Assembly: GCA_003149835.1 (NCBI GenBank)
Contig: QAMX01000058.1
Span: forward strand, 1 to 15,135
From: Clostridiales bacterium
GTDB lineage: Bacteria > Bacillota > Clostridia > Oscillospirales > QAMX01
Direction: 5' to 3'
DNA length: 15,135 nt
In this document: piece after piece, positions 1 through 6,409 of the stretch
Layout of the letters: each line of letters begins with the position of its first letter
Numbering within the stretch: the stretch's first letter is position 1
Notes under the pieces: generated by a model
Database searches by the model: none
What the model saw: the letters and a program-made list of their open reading frames with translations, nothing else
Told to the model about the DNA's origin: nothing
Position numbers and translations under genes: made by a program

Positions 1-6
1 CAGCCG

Positions 7-45
7 GGACGGCGGCTCTTTGGACAAAGAGCCGCCGTCCTTTTA
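7..45 (+). terminator. Intrinsic terminator of an upstream plus-strand gene
   Basis: A perfect 15-bp inverted repeat (arms 7-21 and 26-40) with a 4-base loop is followed at once by TTTTA. There is no T-run on the other side, so it works for plus-strand transcription only. It must end a gene lying left of the window. Confidence 0.9.
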
Positions 46-136
46 TGATCCGTTATGACCCGGAGCATGCGCGCCGATACCCGAAAGTCATTTGCCTTTC
101 CAAGAATTGCTTTTTACTTTTTATTTTTATTTAATA

Positions 137-160
137 GAAAAATCCCCGCGCGTCTGCGGG
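137..160 (-). terminator. Intrinsic terminator of the CBM9-like gene
   Basis: Read on the minus strand, the arms CCCGC (160-156) and GCGGG (149-145) enclose a 6-base loop and are followed by G, A and five T (142-138). It lies about 23 bases beyond the stop codon of the minus-strand gene. The stem is short but G+C-only, and the T-run leads into a very A+T-rich stretch (111-143). Confidence 0.6.
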
Positions 161-182
161 CTGGGAGCGTCTTGCGCCCGGC

Positions 183-821
183 TCAGAGCAGAATGTCTCC
201 GAAGCATTCCGGCCTGTGAAAGCTCGGCTGCGGGTAGTCGATTGGCGACCACGAGAGGTAATGCTCCTGCGGGCAGAGATCGCCGCATTTGTAAAAATTG
301 CCCGCAATGCGCATGCCGGGCCGCGGCTCAAAACCGCCGAACCAGCGCCGGATATACGCAAACGGCACAAAGTAGCGGAGCGTCCAGCGCGTCCGGTTTT
401 CGGCAAGCGCTTCATAAAGGACGCGCATCCGGAAATCGCTTTCACTGACATCCCCGATCTGTCCGTCGACTTGGCCGTTATGGACGCCGAAAAGCATGAC
501 GCCGAGCGAGTTTGCCTCAAAGTTCAGATACCCAAGGCCGCTCTCCGGCATCGGGTTGAAAAAGAATTCCAGACACGAATCCTCCCAGACGCGGCCGTTT
601 GTCTCCTTCGCTTCGGCGCGCATATCGCCGCGCCGCTCCACCGCTTCCAGCCGCACCCACAGGCCGCCCGTCTGAAAATCGGCGCACAGCCGGGCGCGCG
701 CCGCCGGCGCGTAGGCCAGCCCCCACGGATTCTCCGCGATCTGCGCCCACGGCGTTTCGGCGCAGTCAAACGCCTCGGCCGAGTTTACCTGTCCCGCCCT
801 GTATATTTTTTTCTCCATCAT
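183..821 (-). CDS. CBM9-like carbohydrate-binding domain protein
   Basis: The 212-residue protein is essentially a single family 9-like carbohydrate-binding module (the CBM9_2 type), with no catalytic domain visible. Family features are VWEDSCLEFFFNP (79-91 region), YLNFEANSLG (98-107), a GNFYKCGD stretch (174-181), HYLSWSPI (187-194) and PSFHRPECFG near the C-terminus. No signal peptide or membrane segment is seen, so it is probably cytoplasmic; the ligand is unknown. An open frame runs further upstream, but the start is placed at the first of two adjacent ATG codons because AAGGAG (834-829, minus strand) lies 7 bases before it and the extra upstream residues are Arg-rich and unlike the family. 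It is transcribed divergently from the secreted SLH-type protein gene and has its own promoter and terminator. The family assignment is confident; the physiological role is not known to me. Confidence 0.85.
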   Translation of the reverse strand: MMEKKIYRAGQVNSAEAFDCAETPWAQIAENPWGLAYAPAARARLCADFQTGGLWVRLEAVERRGDMRAEAKETNGRVWEDSCLEFFFNPMPESGLGYLNFEANSLGVMLFGVHNGQVDGQIGDVSESDFRMRVLYEALAENRTRWTLRYFVPFAYIRRWFGGFEPRPGMRIAGNFYKCGDLCPQEHYLSWSPIDYPQPSFHRPECFGDILL

Positions 822-845
822 TTCCGTTCTCCTTCCCTTTCGGGT

Positions 846-860
846 CTGCTGTTTCAGCAG
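846..860 (-). other. Small hairpin in the leader of the CBM9-like gene
   Basis: CTGCTG and CAGCAG form a 6-bp stem with a 3-base loop in the predicted leader RNA, about 12 bases before the Shine-Dalgarno sequence (834-829). It has no T-run and so is not a terminator. It could tune translation, but nothing beyond position suggests this. Confidence 0.35.
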
Positions 861-954
861 CGTCCGCGCACGGCGTTTTCCCTGCGCCGGCTCCGTCCTT
901 CCTCTGCGCCGTCCGGCGGCCAAAGCCGTATGCTCTCGGCGTATCCGTACGGCC

Positions 955-976
955 GTGATAAATTTCATTATATCAC
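955..976. promoter_or_regulatory. Inverted repeat overlapping the CBM9-gene promoter (possible operator)
   Basis: GTGATA (955-960) and TATCAC (971-976) are exact inverted repeats around a 10-base A+T-rich centre, and GGCC occurs on both outer flanks (951-954 and 978-981). The repeat covers the minus-strand -10 box (972-967) and the expected transcription start (about 960), the classic position for a repressor site. The regulator is not identified. Confidence 0.45.
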
Positions 977-995
977 AGGCCGCGGCAATCGGCAA
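967..995 (-). promoter_or_regulatory. Sigma-A-type promoter for the CBM9-like gene
   Basis: On the minus strand, TTGCCG (995-990, 4 of 6 consensus) and TATAAT (972-967, perfect) are separated by exactly 17 bases. Transcription would start near 960, giving a leader of roughly 140 bases before the ATG at 821. Confidence 0.7.
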
Positions 996-1092
996 ACCCT
1001 TTTTTCATCGCGCGCGCCGAAAACGCGGCCGGGAGGCGCACGTATCGCTTCCTATGCGCCGCGCCGTCTACGCCATATGTTCATACTTTGTT

Positions 1093-1111
1093 TTTGACAG
1101 CGGCCGTCAAA
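1093..1111. promoter_or_regulatory. Palindrome on the -35 box of the SLH-type gene (possible operator)
   Basis: TTTGAC (1093-1098) and GTCAAA (1106-1111) form an exact 6-bp inverted repeat separated by 7 bases. It contains the -35 hexamer of the downstream gene, so a bound protein would block RNA polymerase. The regulator is not identified, and part of the match is forced by the TTGACA hexamer itself. Confidence 0.4.
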
Positions 1112-1122
1112 TGTTGTATAAT
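1094..1122 (+). promoter_or_regulatory. Consensus sigma-A promoter of the SLH-type secreted protein
   Basis: TTGACA (1094-1099) and TATAAT (1117-1122) are both perfect and are spaced by 17 bases. Transcription would start near 1129, only about 27 bases before the ATG, leaving room for just the ribosome binding site. A perfect promoter suggests high expression unless a regulator holds it down. Confidence 0.9.
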
Positions 1123-1155
1123 AAAAGACAACCCTACGATCGGAGGTACAGATCC

Positions 1156-2358
1156 ATGCCTAAGGCGTTTAAAAAACGGCTTGCGCTGTTTTTGTCCATA
1201 TTGCTCTCGCTCGCGCTTGTCTCCGGCGTCGTCGTCGCGGCGGGCTCCGCCGACGATCCGCTGATCACTCGGGCTTATCTACAAAACGAGATTCTCGTCT
1301 CTTTGACCGAGGCCATCCGCGGCCGTACCGTCGCCTCCGGCGAGAGCGACACCGCGTCGGTGGCCCAAATCAAGGCGGTCGCCGACAATGCCGAAGCAAA
1401 ACTTTCGCTTGACGCGCTCGCGCAGCTCGCCGCGGACAAGCTCTGGGCCAGCGCCGGCGCGAACAGCTCCTATACCGTGCCCGCGGTCAATCATCTGCGG
1501 GAACTGACGCTGACGCCCGGCAGCGTTCTGACCGCTCAGCCCGGCTGCGTCGTGCTCGTCCGTTCCGGTCGGGTTCAGACGCGCAACGGCGTGGGCGCGA
1601 CCGTCGTCCGCATTCCCGCCGCCCGCGAGCTGTATAATCAGTGGGAACTGAGCGCGGGCGATTATCTGATCGTCACGGAGAAGGCGCCGATCGGCTTTAC
1701 CCCTGTGCTCGGCAGCGCGACGGTGATGATTTCCGGCGAATTTATGGTCGAACACGGCGATCCGTATGAACCGGAGTATACCGACCTCGCCGACGCGCTC
1801 AACAAGATGGGGCTGTTTTTGGGCACCGGCAACGGCTATGAGCTCGACCGCGTCTCCCGGCGCGACGAAGGGCTGATCATGATGCTGAGGCTCTTGGGCG
1901 ACGAGCAGGCCGCTCTGGCGCTGACCGAGAAGCTGCACCCGTTCAGCGACGTGCGGCCGTGGGCCTCCGCTTATGTCTCCTATGCCTATAAAAACGGTCT
2001 GACCAACGGCACCTCTTCCTATGAGTACAGCAGCATGATGCTCATCGAACCGGAACAGTATATGACCTTTCTGCTGCGCGCGCTCGGCTATACCGACAGC
2101 GGCGACAACCCAGACTTTCACTACAAAAACGCCATTTCTGCGGCGGTCAGTTTCGGGATTATCTCTCAAAACGAGGCGCAGATGCTGACCAGCACTCCCC
2201 TGTACCGCGACAAGCTCGCATACATCTCTTACTACGGGCTATTCGCCCATATGAAGGGAACCTCGACAAGGCTGCTGGACTATCTGATCGAAAAAGGCGC
2301 GGTCGATTACAACACGGCGCAACTGGCGATTTTAAGCGTCACGAGAACAAGACCATAA
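1156..2358 (+). CDS. Secreted protein with S-layer-homology-type C-terminal half
   Basis: The 400-residue protein starts at an ATG 9 bases after GGAGG (1142-1146) and just downstream of a consensus promoter. The frame stays open upstream, but that part contains the promoter. Residues 1-32 form a signal peptide: a Lys/Arg-rich start (KAFKKR), a hydrophobic core at about 10-28 and a likely cut after GSA. Residues 35-100 look helical. Residues 110-195 are probably beta-rich and I do not recognise them. Residues 205-312 resemble SLH repeats: a helix with ADALNKMGLFLGTGNG, then FSDVRPWASAYVSYAYKNGLTNGTS and a final FLLRALGYTD segment. In the SLH family such repeats anchor proteins to secondary cell-wall polymers. 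I infer an exported, wall-associated or extracellular protein; the function of the N-terminal half is unknown. It forms a single-gene unit closed by its own terminator. Confidence 0.8.
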   Translation: MPKAFKKRLALFLSILLSLALVSGVVVAAGSADDPLITRAYLQNEILVSLTEAIRGRTVASGESDTASVAQIKAVADNAEAKLSLDALAQLAADKLWASAGANSSYTVPAVNHLRELTLTPGSVLTAQPGCVVLVRSGRVQTRNGVGATVVRIPAARELYNQWELSAGDYLIVTEKAPIGFTPVLGSATVMISGEFMVEHGDPYEPEYTDLADALNKMGLFLGTGNGYELDRVSRRDEGLIMMLRLLGDEQAALALTEKLHPFSDVRPWASAYVSYAYKNGLTNGTSSYEYSSMMLIEPEQYMTFLLRALGYTDSGDNPDFHYKNAISAAVSFGIISQNEAQMLTSTPLYRDKLAYISYYGLFAHMKGTSTRLLDYLIEKGAVDYNTAQLAILSVTRTRP

Positions 2359-2362
2359 CCGT

Positions 2363-2400
2363 CCGGCTGTTTCGAGCCCCGCTCGGAGCAGCCGGTTTTT
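2363..2400 (+). terminator. Intrinsic terminator of the SLH-type gene
   Basis: The outer stem CCGGCTG (2363-2369)/CAGCCGG (2389-2395) stacks over an inner CGAGC/GCTCG stem with a 3-base loop (2373-2385), followed directly by TTTTT (2396-2400). It begins 5 bases after the stop codon. Confidence 0.9.
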
Positions 2401-2606
2401 ACAGCGCGACAGAACAGTTTCGGCCGTCTCTCGCCGGCGCCGACGCGCAGAACGCCGAGAAGGGCTCCGCCGGTTTTGAAACGAGCGGCGCGTCCGGTTT
2501 TCACCGGCTTTTCCGGATAAAAGCCGCGGATACAAATATTTTTTTCATCATCGAGGCATACTCATAGAAAACGGGGCTTTGCGCCCAAGCAAACAAACAG
2601 CGATAT

Positions 2607-2636
2607 CCGCGGTCGGCCCCACGGCCGGGCCCGCGG
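2607..2636 (+). other. Stable hairpin directly before the M16 peptidase ribosome binding site
   Basis: CCGCGG (2607-2612) pairs with CCGCGG (2631-2636), and inside it CGGCC (2614-2618) pairs with GGCCG (2623-2627) around a CCAC loop. This gives 11 G-C pairs with a small internal loop. It ends one base before AGGAAA (2638-2643), the probable Shine-Dalgarno sequence. The rest of the roughly 250-base spacer (2401-2652) shows no promoter I can defend and no gene. Confidence 0.5.
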
Positions 2637-2652
2637 CAGGAAACGAGGATCT

Positions 2653-3915
2653 ATGTACAACATCGAAACGCTTCCGAACGGCGTCAGAATCATTTCCGAA
2701 CAGAATCCGAACGTGCGCAGCGTCTCTCTGGGCGTCTGGATCGCCAGCGGCACACGGCAGGAGCCGCCTGATCAGAACGGGGCCTCGCATTTTATCGAGC
2801 ATATGCTCTTCAAAGGCACGGAGCGCATGAACGCCGCTGAGCTGGCCGACAGCATGGACGCGCTCGGCGGCGAAATAAACGCCTTTACAACCAAAGAATG
2901 CACCTGCTTCTACGGCCGTGTGCTCGATGAAAAGCTGCGGGTATTTGCGGATTTGCTCGCGGACATGCTCTTTCACAGCCGCTTTGACGAAACCTGCGTC
3001 GAGACGGAGCGCGGCGTCATCTTTGAGGAGATCGGCATGTGCGACGACAATCCCGACGATTTGGCGGTGGAAAAGCTGATGCTCGGCGTGTTCGCCGGTA
3101 CGCCGCTGGGCTATCCGATTCTCGGTACGAAGGAGTCGCTGCGGCCGATGACCGGCCGCGCCCTGCTCGACTATAAAAACGCGCATTATACCGGAGACGC
3201 CGTTGTCGTCGCCGTCTCCGGCCATTTCAGCGGCGACGATCTGGCGTATATCAGCCGCGTGTTGGGCGCTTTCCCGGCCGGAGAGCGCGTCAGAAGCGCG
3301 GAATGCGCCTACCGCCCGGCCTTTTCATGCGTGGAAAAGGCGACGGAGCAGAACCATATCGTCGTCGGCTTTCCCGCCCTCTCCTATCTCTCCGAACAGC
3401 GCTACGCGCTCCAAATTCTCAATAACGTCATCGGCGGCAACATGTCCTCGCGCCTGTTCCAGCGCGTGCGCGAGCAGCTCGGCCTGTGTTACTCGGTCAA
3501 CTCTTTTCTCGCCACGCACGCCGACTGCGGCGTGCTCAGCATTTACATCGGGACGGGCGCGGACAGCGAGCGCAAAGCGCTTACGGAGATCGGGCGCGTG
3601 CTGGCGGAAATCGCGGCCAACGGCGTCACCGACGCGGAGCTCGCCAAGGTGCGCGACAGCATCCGCTCCGGCCTGCTCATGGCGCTTGAATCGACCTCGG
3701 CGCGCATGAATCATATGGGCAAAGGGCTGCTGCTACAACACGCCGTCGCCACCCCGGACGAGGTCGCCGCGCGCTATCTCGCCGTGCGCCGCGAGGAGGT
3801 CGCCGATCTCGCGCGCTCCTTGCTCAACCCCGACGCGCTCTCCGTCTCCGCCGTCACCAGAAAGGGCCGGGCCGACCGCTACGCCCAGTGGCTTCTCGAC
3901 GGCCTCCGCCCCTGA
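2653..3915 (+). CDS. M16 family zinc peptidase (YmxG/MlpA-like)
   Basis: The 420-residue protein is a predicted metallopeptidase of the M16B (processing-peptidase-like) family, closely resembling B. subtilis YmxG/MlpA along its whole length. The inverted zinc motif HFIEH is at 46-50 (His46 and His50 as ligands, Glu49 as catalytic base). Glu126 in ERGVIFEE is the likely third ligand, with Glu119 seven residues before it. The C-terminal half carries GGNMSSRLF (261-269) and the Arg273/Tyr280 pair that contacts substrate in M16 enzymes. All active-site residues are therefore present. No signal peptide is seen, so it should act in the cytoplasm; the substrate is unknown. The start follows AGGAAA and GAGGA sequences, and the N-terminus MYNIETLPNG matches the family start. 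No clear terminator follows: a T-run at 3949-3955 is preceded only by weak pairing. Confidence 0.93.
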   Translation: MYNIETLPNGVRIISEQNPNVRSVSLGVWIASGTRQEPPDQNGASHFIEHMLFKGTERMNAAELADSMDALGGEINAFTTKECTCFYGRVLDEKLRVFADLLADMLFHSRFDETCVETERGVIFEEIGMCDDNPDDLAVEKLMLGVFAGTPLGYPILGTKESLRPMTGRALLDYKNAHYTGDAVVVAVSGHFSGDDLAYISRVLGAFPAGERVRSAECAYRPAFSCVEKATEQNHIVVGFPALSYLSEQRYALQILNNVIGGNMSSRLFQRVREQLGLCYSVNSFLATHADCGVLSIYIGTGADSERKALTEIGRVLAEIAANGVTDAELAKVRDSIRSGLLMALESTSARMNHMGKGLLLQHAVATPDEVAARYLAVRREEVADLARSLLNPDALSVSAVTRKGRADRYAQWLLDGLRP

Positions 3916-3993
3916 GAACCCCGGCAGACCGCTGTTTCCGGCGCGGCGTTTTTTTCCGCTGCGCGCGGTACATAGATATTTGCGCTCAGGGAC

Positions 3994-4022
3994 TTGCGAA
4001 ACGGAGGAAAATATAGTACAAT
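3994..4022 (+). promoter_or_regulatory. Promoter of the asp23-fakA unit
   Basis: TTGCGA (3994-3999, 4 of 6 consensus) and TACAAT (4017-4022, 5 of 6) are 17 bases apart. An overlapping TATAAT at 4022-4027 has no suitably spaced -35 box. The start would be near 4029, giving an unusually long leader of about 187 bases before the Asp23-family gene. Confidence 0.6.
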
Positions 4023-4046
4023 ATAATGAGTTGAGAGATCATCGAC

Positions 4047-4159
4047 GGGCCGGCGGGCGCATTCCCTGCAAAGCGGTTGGTTTCGTTTTCCGCCCGGCCC
4101 TCAGGCAACCATACAGCGCCATGCCGCCGGGCGCCCCGCACGGGACGCGGAGGGGCGGC
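4047..4159 (+). other. Structured 5' leader with two hairpins
   Basis: Hairpin 1 pairs GGGC plus CGGGCG (4047-4059, with a 3-base bulge) with CGCCCGGCCC (4091-4100) around a 31-base loop. Hairpin 2 pairs GCCGCC (4123-4128) with GGCGGC (4154-4159), and within it GCGCCCC with GGGACGC around a 4-base loop, one mismatch. Only TTTA follows hairpin 2, so it is at best a weak attenuator. I cannot match the leader to a known riboswitch class. Confidence 0.4.
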
Positions 4160-4162
4160 TTT

Positions 4163-4219
4163 ATGATAATGACTCTGTTCATTCGGCGGACGAAACGACG
4201 ACAGGAGGTATATGGATGA
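4163..4219 (+). CDS. Possible 18-residue leader peptide
   Basis: A short frame reads MIMTLFIRRTKRRQEVYG. Its ATG is 7 bases after GGAGGGG (4149-4155), a good Shine-Dalgarno match, and its TGA overlaps the ATG of the Asp23-family gene (ATGA at 4216-4219). The ribosome binding site of the next gene (AGGAGG, 4203-4208) lies inside it. The peptide is cationic (Arg/Lys in the middle) with a short hydrophobic start. It does not resemble SpoVM, which is encoded near yloU in B. subtilis. It may serve translational coupling rather than as a functional product, and it may not be translated at all. Confidence 0.3.
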   Translation: MIMTLFIRRTKRRQEVYG

Positions 4220-4566
4220 AAATCATCACCAAAAAAGGCTGTATTACGATTTCGGAAAAAATCATCGCGCTGATCAGCGGCTATGCGGCGCTGAACTGCT
4301 TCGGCGTGAAAGGCATGACGGTCAGAGGCTTCTCCGACGAGCTGATCCTGCTACTCAAAGGGGAAAATTTTCACAAGGGCGTTAAAGTGCGCACGCGCGG
4401 TTCCAGCGTCTTTATCGAGCTGCATATCGCCGTCCAGCACGGCATGAATATGAGCGCGATCGCTAAGTCGATCATGAACGAAGTGAAATACGTCGTGGAA
4501 CGCCAGACGGGCATCCGGGTCAGCGGCGTAGACGTCAATATCGATTCGATTATTCTCGCCGACTGA
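4216..4566 (+). CDS. Asp23/Gls24 family envelope stress protein (YloU-like)
   Basis: The 116-residue protein belongs to the Asp23/Gls24 (DUF322) family, small proteins linked to cell-envelope homeostasis. Visible features are the ITISEKIIALISGYAALNCFGVKGM opening typical of the family, a central beta segment (VFIELHIAVQHGMNM, about 75-89) and the closing segment RQTGIRVSGVDVNID (95-109). AGGAGG (4203-4208) lies 7 bases before the ATG. The gene stands 42 bases ahead of fakA, as yloU stands ahead of yloV in B. subtilis, so the two are probably co-transcribed. No transmembrane segment is visible, unlike the AmaP partner of Asp23 in staphylococci. The exact biochemical role of the family is unsettled. 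Confidence 0.92.
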   Translation: MKIITKKGCITISEKIIALISGYAALNCFGVKGMTVRGFSDELILLLKGENFHKGVKVRTRGSSVFIELHIAVQHGMNMSAIAKSIMNEVKYVVERQTGIRVSGVDVNIDSIILAD

Positions 4567-4608
4567 GAGGTCAAGCGGACAATCTTGTGATTTGGGAGTT
4601 GGATTACC

Positions 4609-6252
4609 TTGAAAAACGTTATCAACGGCAACGATTATAAAAATATGCTGAACAATGCGGCGGCCGTTGTCGAAAATCAGAAGCAGGCGCTCAACGATTT
4701 GAACGTGTTTCCCGTCCCCGACGGCGACACGGGGACGAATATGTCGATGACGATCAACCACGCCGTCAAGGATCTTGCCGGCTTTGAAAACAGCCTCCTC
4801 GGAAAAACGGCGGAAAAAACGGCGATGTCTCTGACGCGCGGCTCCCATGGGAATTCCGGCGTCATCACCTCCCTGCTGTTCGGCGGCATCGCCAAGTACT
4901 TAAAGGAACTCGACGAAGCGACGGCGCCGCAGTTTGCGGCGGCCATGAAAAACGGCGTCGATATGGCGTACAGCGTCGTCAACAAGCCCGCCGAGGGGAC
5001 GATTCTGACTGTGGCGCGCAAAAGCGCCGAGGCGGCCGCCGCGCACGCCGCTTCCGGCGATTTCGACGCCATGCTCGAAGCGACGCTCGCGGCCGCCTAT
5101 GAAGCGCTCGCAGAGACGCCGACCCAGAACCCCGTGCTCGCCAAGGCGGGCGTGGTCGACGCCGGCGGAAAGGGCTACTGCTTTATTTTGGAGGGGATGC
5201 TCGCGGCGATCCGCGGCATAACCGTTACGCGCGACAACCCCGAAGCGATCGCCGCCGTCACTAAGAACGCCGCCAACTTTGCCGATTACAAAACCGAGGA
5301 TATCCGCTTCGGTTACTGTACCGAGCTGATCGTGATCCGCAGCGCGGCCAAAGCCGACCCCGCGCCGCTCAGATCGTTTCTGGATGCCCGCGGCGACAGC
5401 CTCGTGCTCGTCGCCGACGACGAAATCATCAAGATCCACGTCCACACCAATCATCCCGGCCAGGTGCTCGAAGAGTGTCTGAAATACGGCGCGCTGACGA
5501 CGATTAAAATCGAGAACATGCGCGAGCAGCACACGGAAAAACTGTCGCTCGACGAAGAAACGGCTGCGGCCGAAACCATCGCCGCCCCGGAAAAGAAATA
5601 CGGCTTTGTCTCCGTCGCGGCCGGCGAAGGAATCAAAGAGGTTTTTACGGATCTCGGCGTCGACAATGTCGTCGAGGGCGGGCAGACCATGAACCCCTCC
5701 ACCGAGGACATTCTGCGCCTCATCAACCGAACGCCCTCCGAGGTCGTTTTCGTATTGCCGAACAACAAAAACATCATCCTCGCCGCCGAGCAGACCGTGG
5801 AGCTGACCGACAAGCGCGTGATCGTTTTGCCCACGCGCACGATTCCGGAGGGAATTACGGCGATGCTCGCCTTTGACCCCGAGGAAACGCCGGAGAAAAA
5901 CGCCGAGCTGATGGCGTCGGGACTGCCCAACGTCCGCACCGGCCACATCACCTATGCGGCGCGCGACTCGGTGTTCGACGACGTCAGCATTCAGGAGGGC
6001 GATTATCTGGCGCTCGCAGGCGGCAAGCTGTGCGACACCGATTCGTCTCTCGCCGCGGTCACTGAAAAACTGGCCGACGGCCTCGCCCTCGCCGACGCCG
6101 AGTTCGTGACCATCTTCTGCGGCGCCGACGCCTCTCAGGCCGACCGCGACACGGTTTCGGAGATTTTCACGAAAAAGGCCGGCCAGCGCACCGAATTCAA
6201 CATCCTCGACGGCGGCCAACCCGTCTACTATTTCATCATCGGCGTCGAATAA
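4609..6252 (+). CDS. fakA: Fatty acid kinase catalytic subunit FakA (YloV, DAK2/DegV-linked)
   Basis: The 547-residue protein fits FakA, which phosphorylates fatty acids bound to FakB proteins to give acyl-phosphates for phospholipid synthesis. The N-terminal DhaL-type kinase domain (about 1-205) holds NVFPVPDGDTGTNM (32-45; Asp38 and Asp40 for Mg-ATP), GSHGNSG (78-84) and VVDAGGKGY (182-190). The middle domain carries Cys237 (FGYCTE) with His277 and His279 (KIHVHT), positions that form a metal site in characterised FakA. The C-terminal FakA domain runs from about 325 to the end (FVTIFCGAD, PVYYFIIGVE). Translation starts at TTG: GGGAG (4594-4598) is 10 bases before it, and the residues from TTG match the family N-terminus, while the next ATG would remove part of helix 1. 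No fakB is in the window. Confidence 0.94.
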   Translation: MKNVINGNDYKNMLNNAAAVVENQKQALNDLNVFPVPDGDTGTNMSMTINHAVKDLAGFENSLLGKTAEKTAMSLTRGSHGNSGVITSLLFGGIAKYLKELDEATAPQFAAAMKNGVDMAYSVVNKPAEGTILTVARKSAEAAAAHAASGDFDAMLEATLAAAYEALAETPTQNPVLAKAGVVDAGGKGYCFILEGMLAAIRGITVTRDNPEAIAAVTKNAANFADYKTEDIRFGYCTELIVIRSAAKADPAPLRSFLDARGDSLVLVADDEIIKIHVHTNHPGQVLEECLKYGALTTIKIENMREQHTEKLSLDEETAAAETIAAPEKKYGFVSVAAGEGIKEVFTDLGVDNVVEGGQTMNPSTEDILRLINRTPSEVVFVLPNNKNIILAAEQTVELTDKRVIVLPTRTIPEGITAMLAFDPEETPEKNAELMASGLPNVRTGHITYAARDSVFDDVSIQEGDYLALAGGKLCDTDSSLAAVTEKLADGLALADAEFVTIFCGADASQADRDTVSEIFTKKAGQRTEFNILDGGQPVYYFIIGVE

Positions 6253-6265
6253 CGTTGAGCCGAAC

Positions 6266-6313
6266 CAAACCGCCGTTCCGCCGGTGTCATGCCCGCGGCC
6301 GGCGGTTTGTTTT
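6266..6313 (+). terminator. Intrinsic terminator after fakA
   Basis: CAAACCGCCG (6266-6275) pairs perfectly with CGGCGGTTTG (6300-6309), 10 bp, and is followed by TTTT (6310-6313). The G+C-rich loop can form a secondary hairpin. It separates fakA from the ATPase gene. No promoter is evident in 6314-6409. Confidence 0.75.
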
Positions 6314-6409
6314 CACTGGGGCGGTTCCGTTTCAGCTCCGTCCGCTTTTGCTCCGCCGTCTGATGAATCCGGCAGAAAGGTTTTCAGAAAGAGGGGTGGG
6401 TCTTGAAAG

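Noticed and set aside
2401..2606. Possible promoter or small gene between the SLH-type terminator and the M16 peptidase
   Set aside because: TACAAA at 2531-2536 has no -35 partner at 16-18 bases, and no short frame here has a ribosome binding site with a plausible product.
4094..4110. A GGCAACC string in the asp23 leader, reminiscent of the SAM-I riboswitch core
   Set aside because: The rest of the S-box pattern (the AGAG-GGTGGAGGGA part, the GATGAAACC context and the closing P1 helix) is missing, and the gene context does not fit.
3980..4219. 79-codon frame before the Asp23-family gene, opening with TTG
   Set aside because: It runs across the promoter and both leader hairpins, has no ribosome binding site at its start and resembles no protein I know. 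Only its last 18 codons, which have their own Shine-Dalgarno sequence, are kept as a tentative leader ORF.
4900..6219. Long minus-strand open frames opposite fakA (also opposite the SLH-type gene, recG, the ABC ATPase and folC)
   Set aside because: They mirror G/C-ending codon bias of the real genes, lack ribosome binding sites and family motifs, and have Arg/Gly/His-rich shadow composition.
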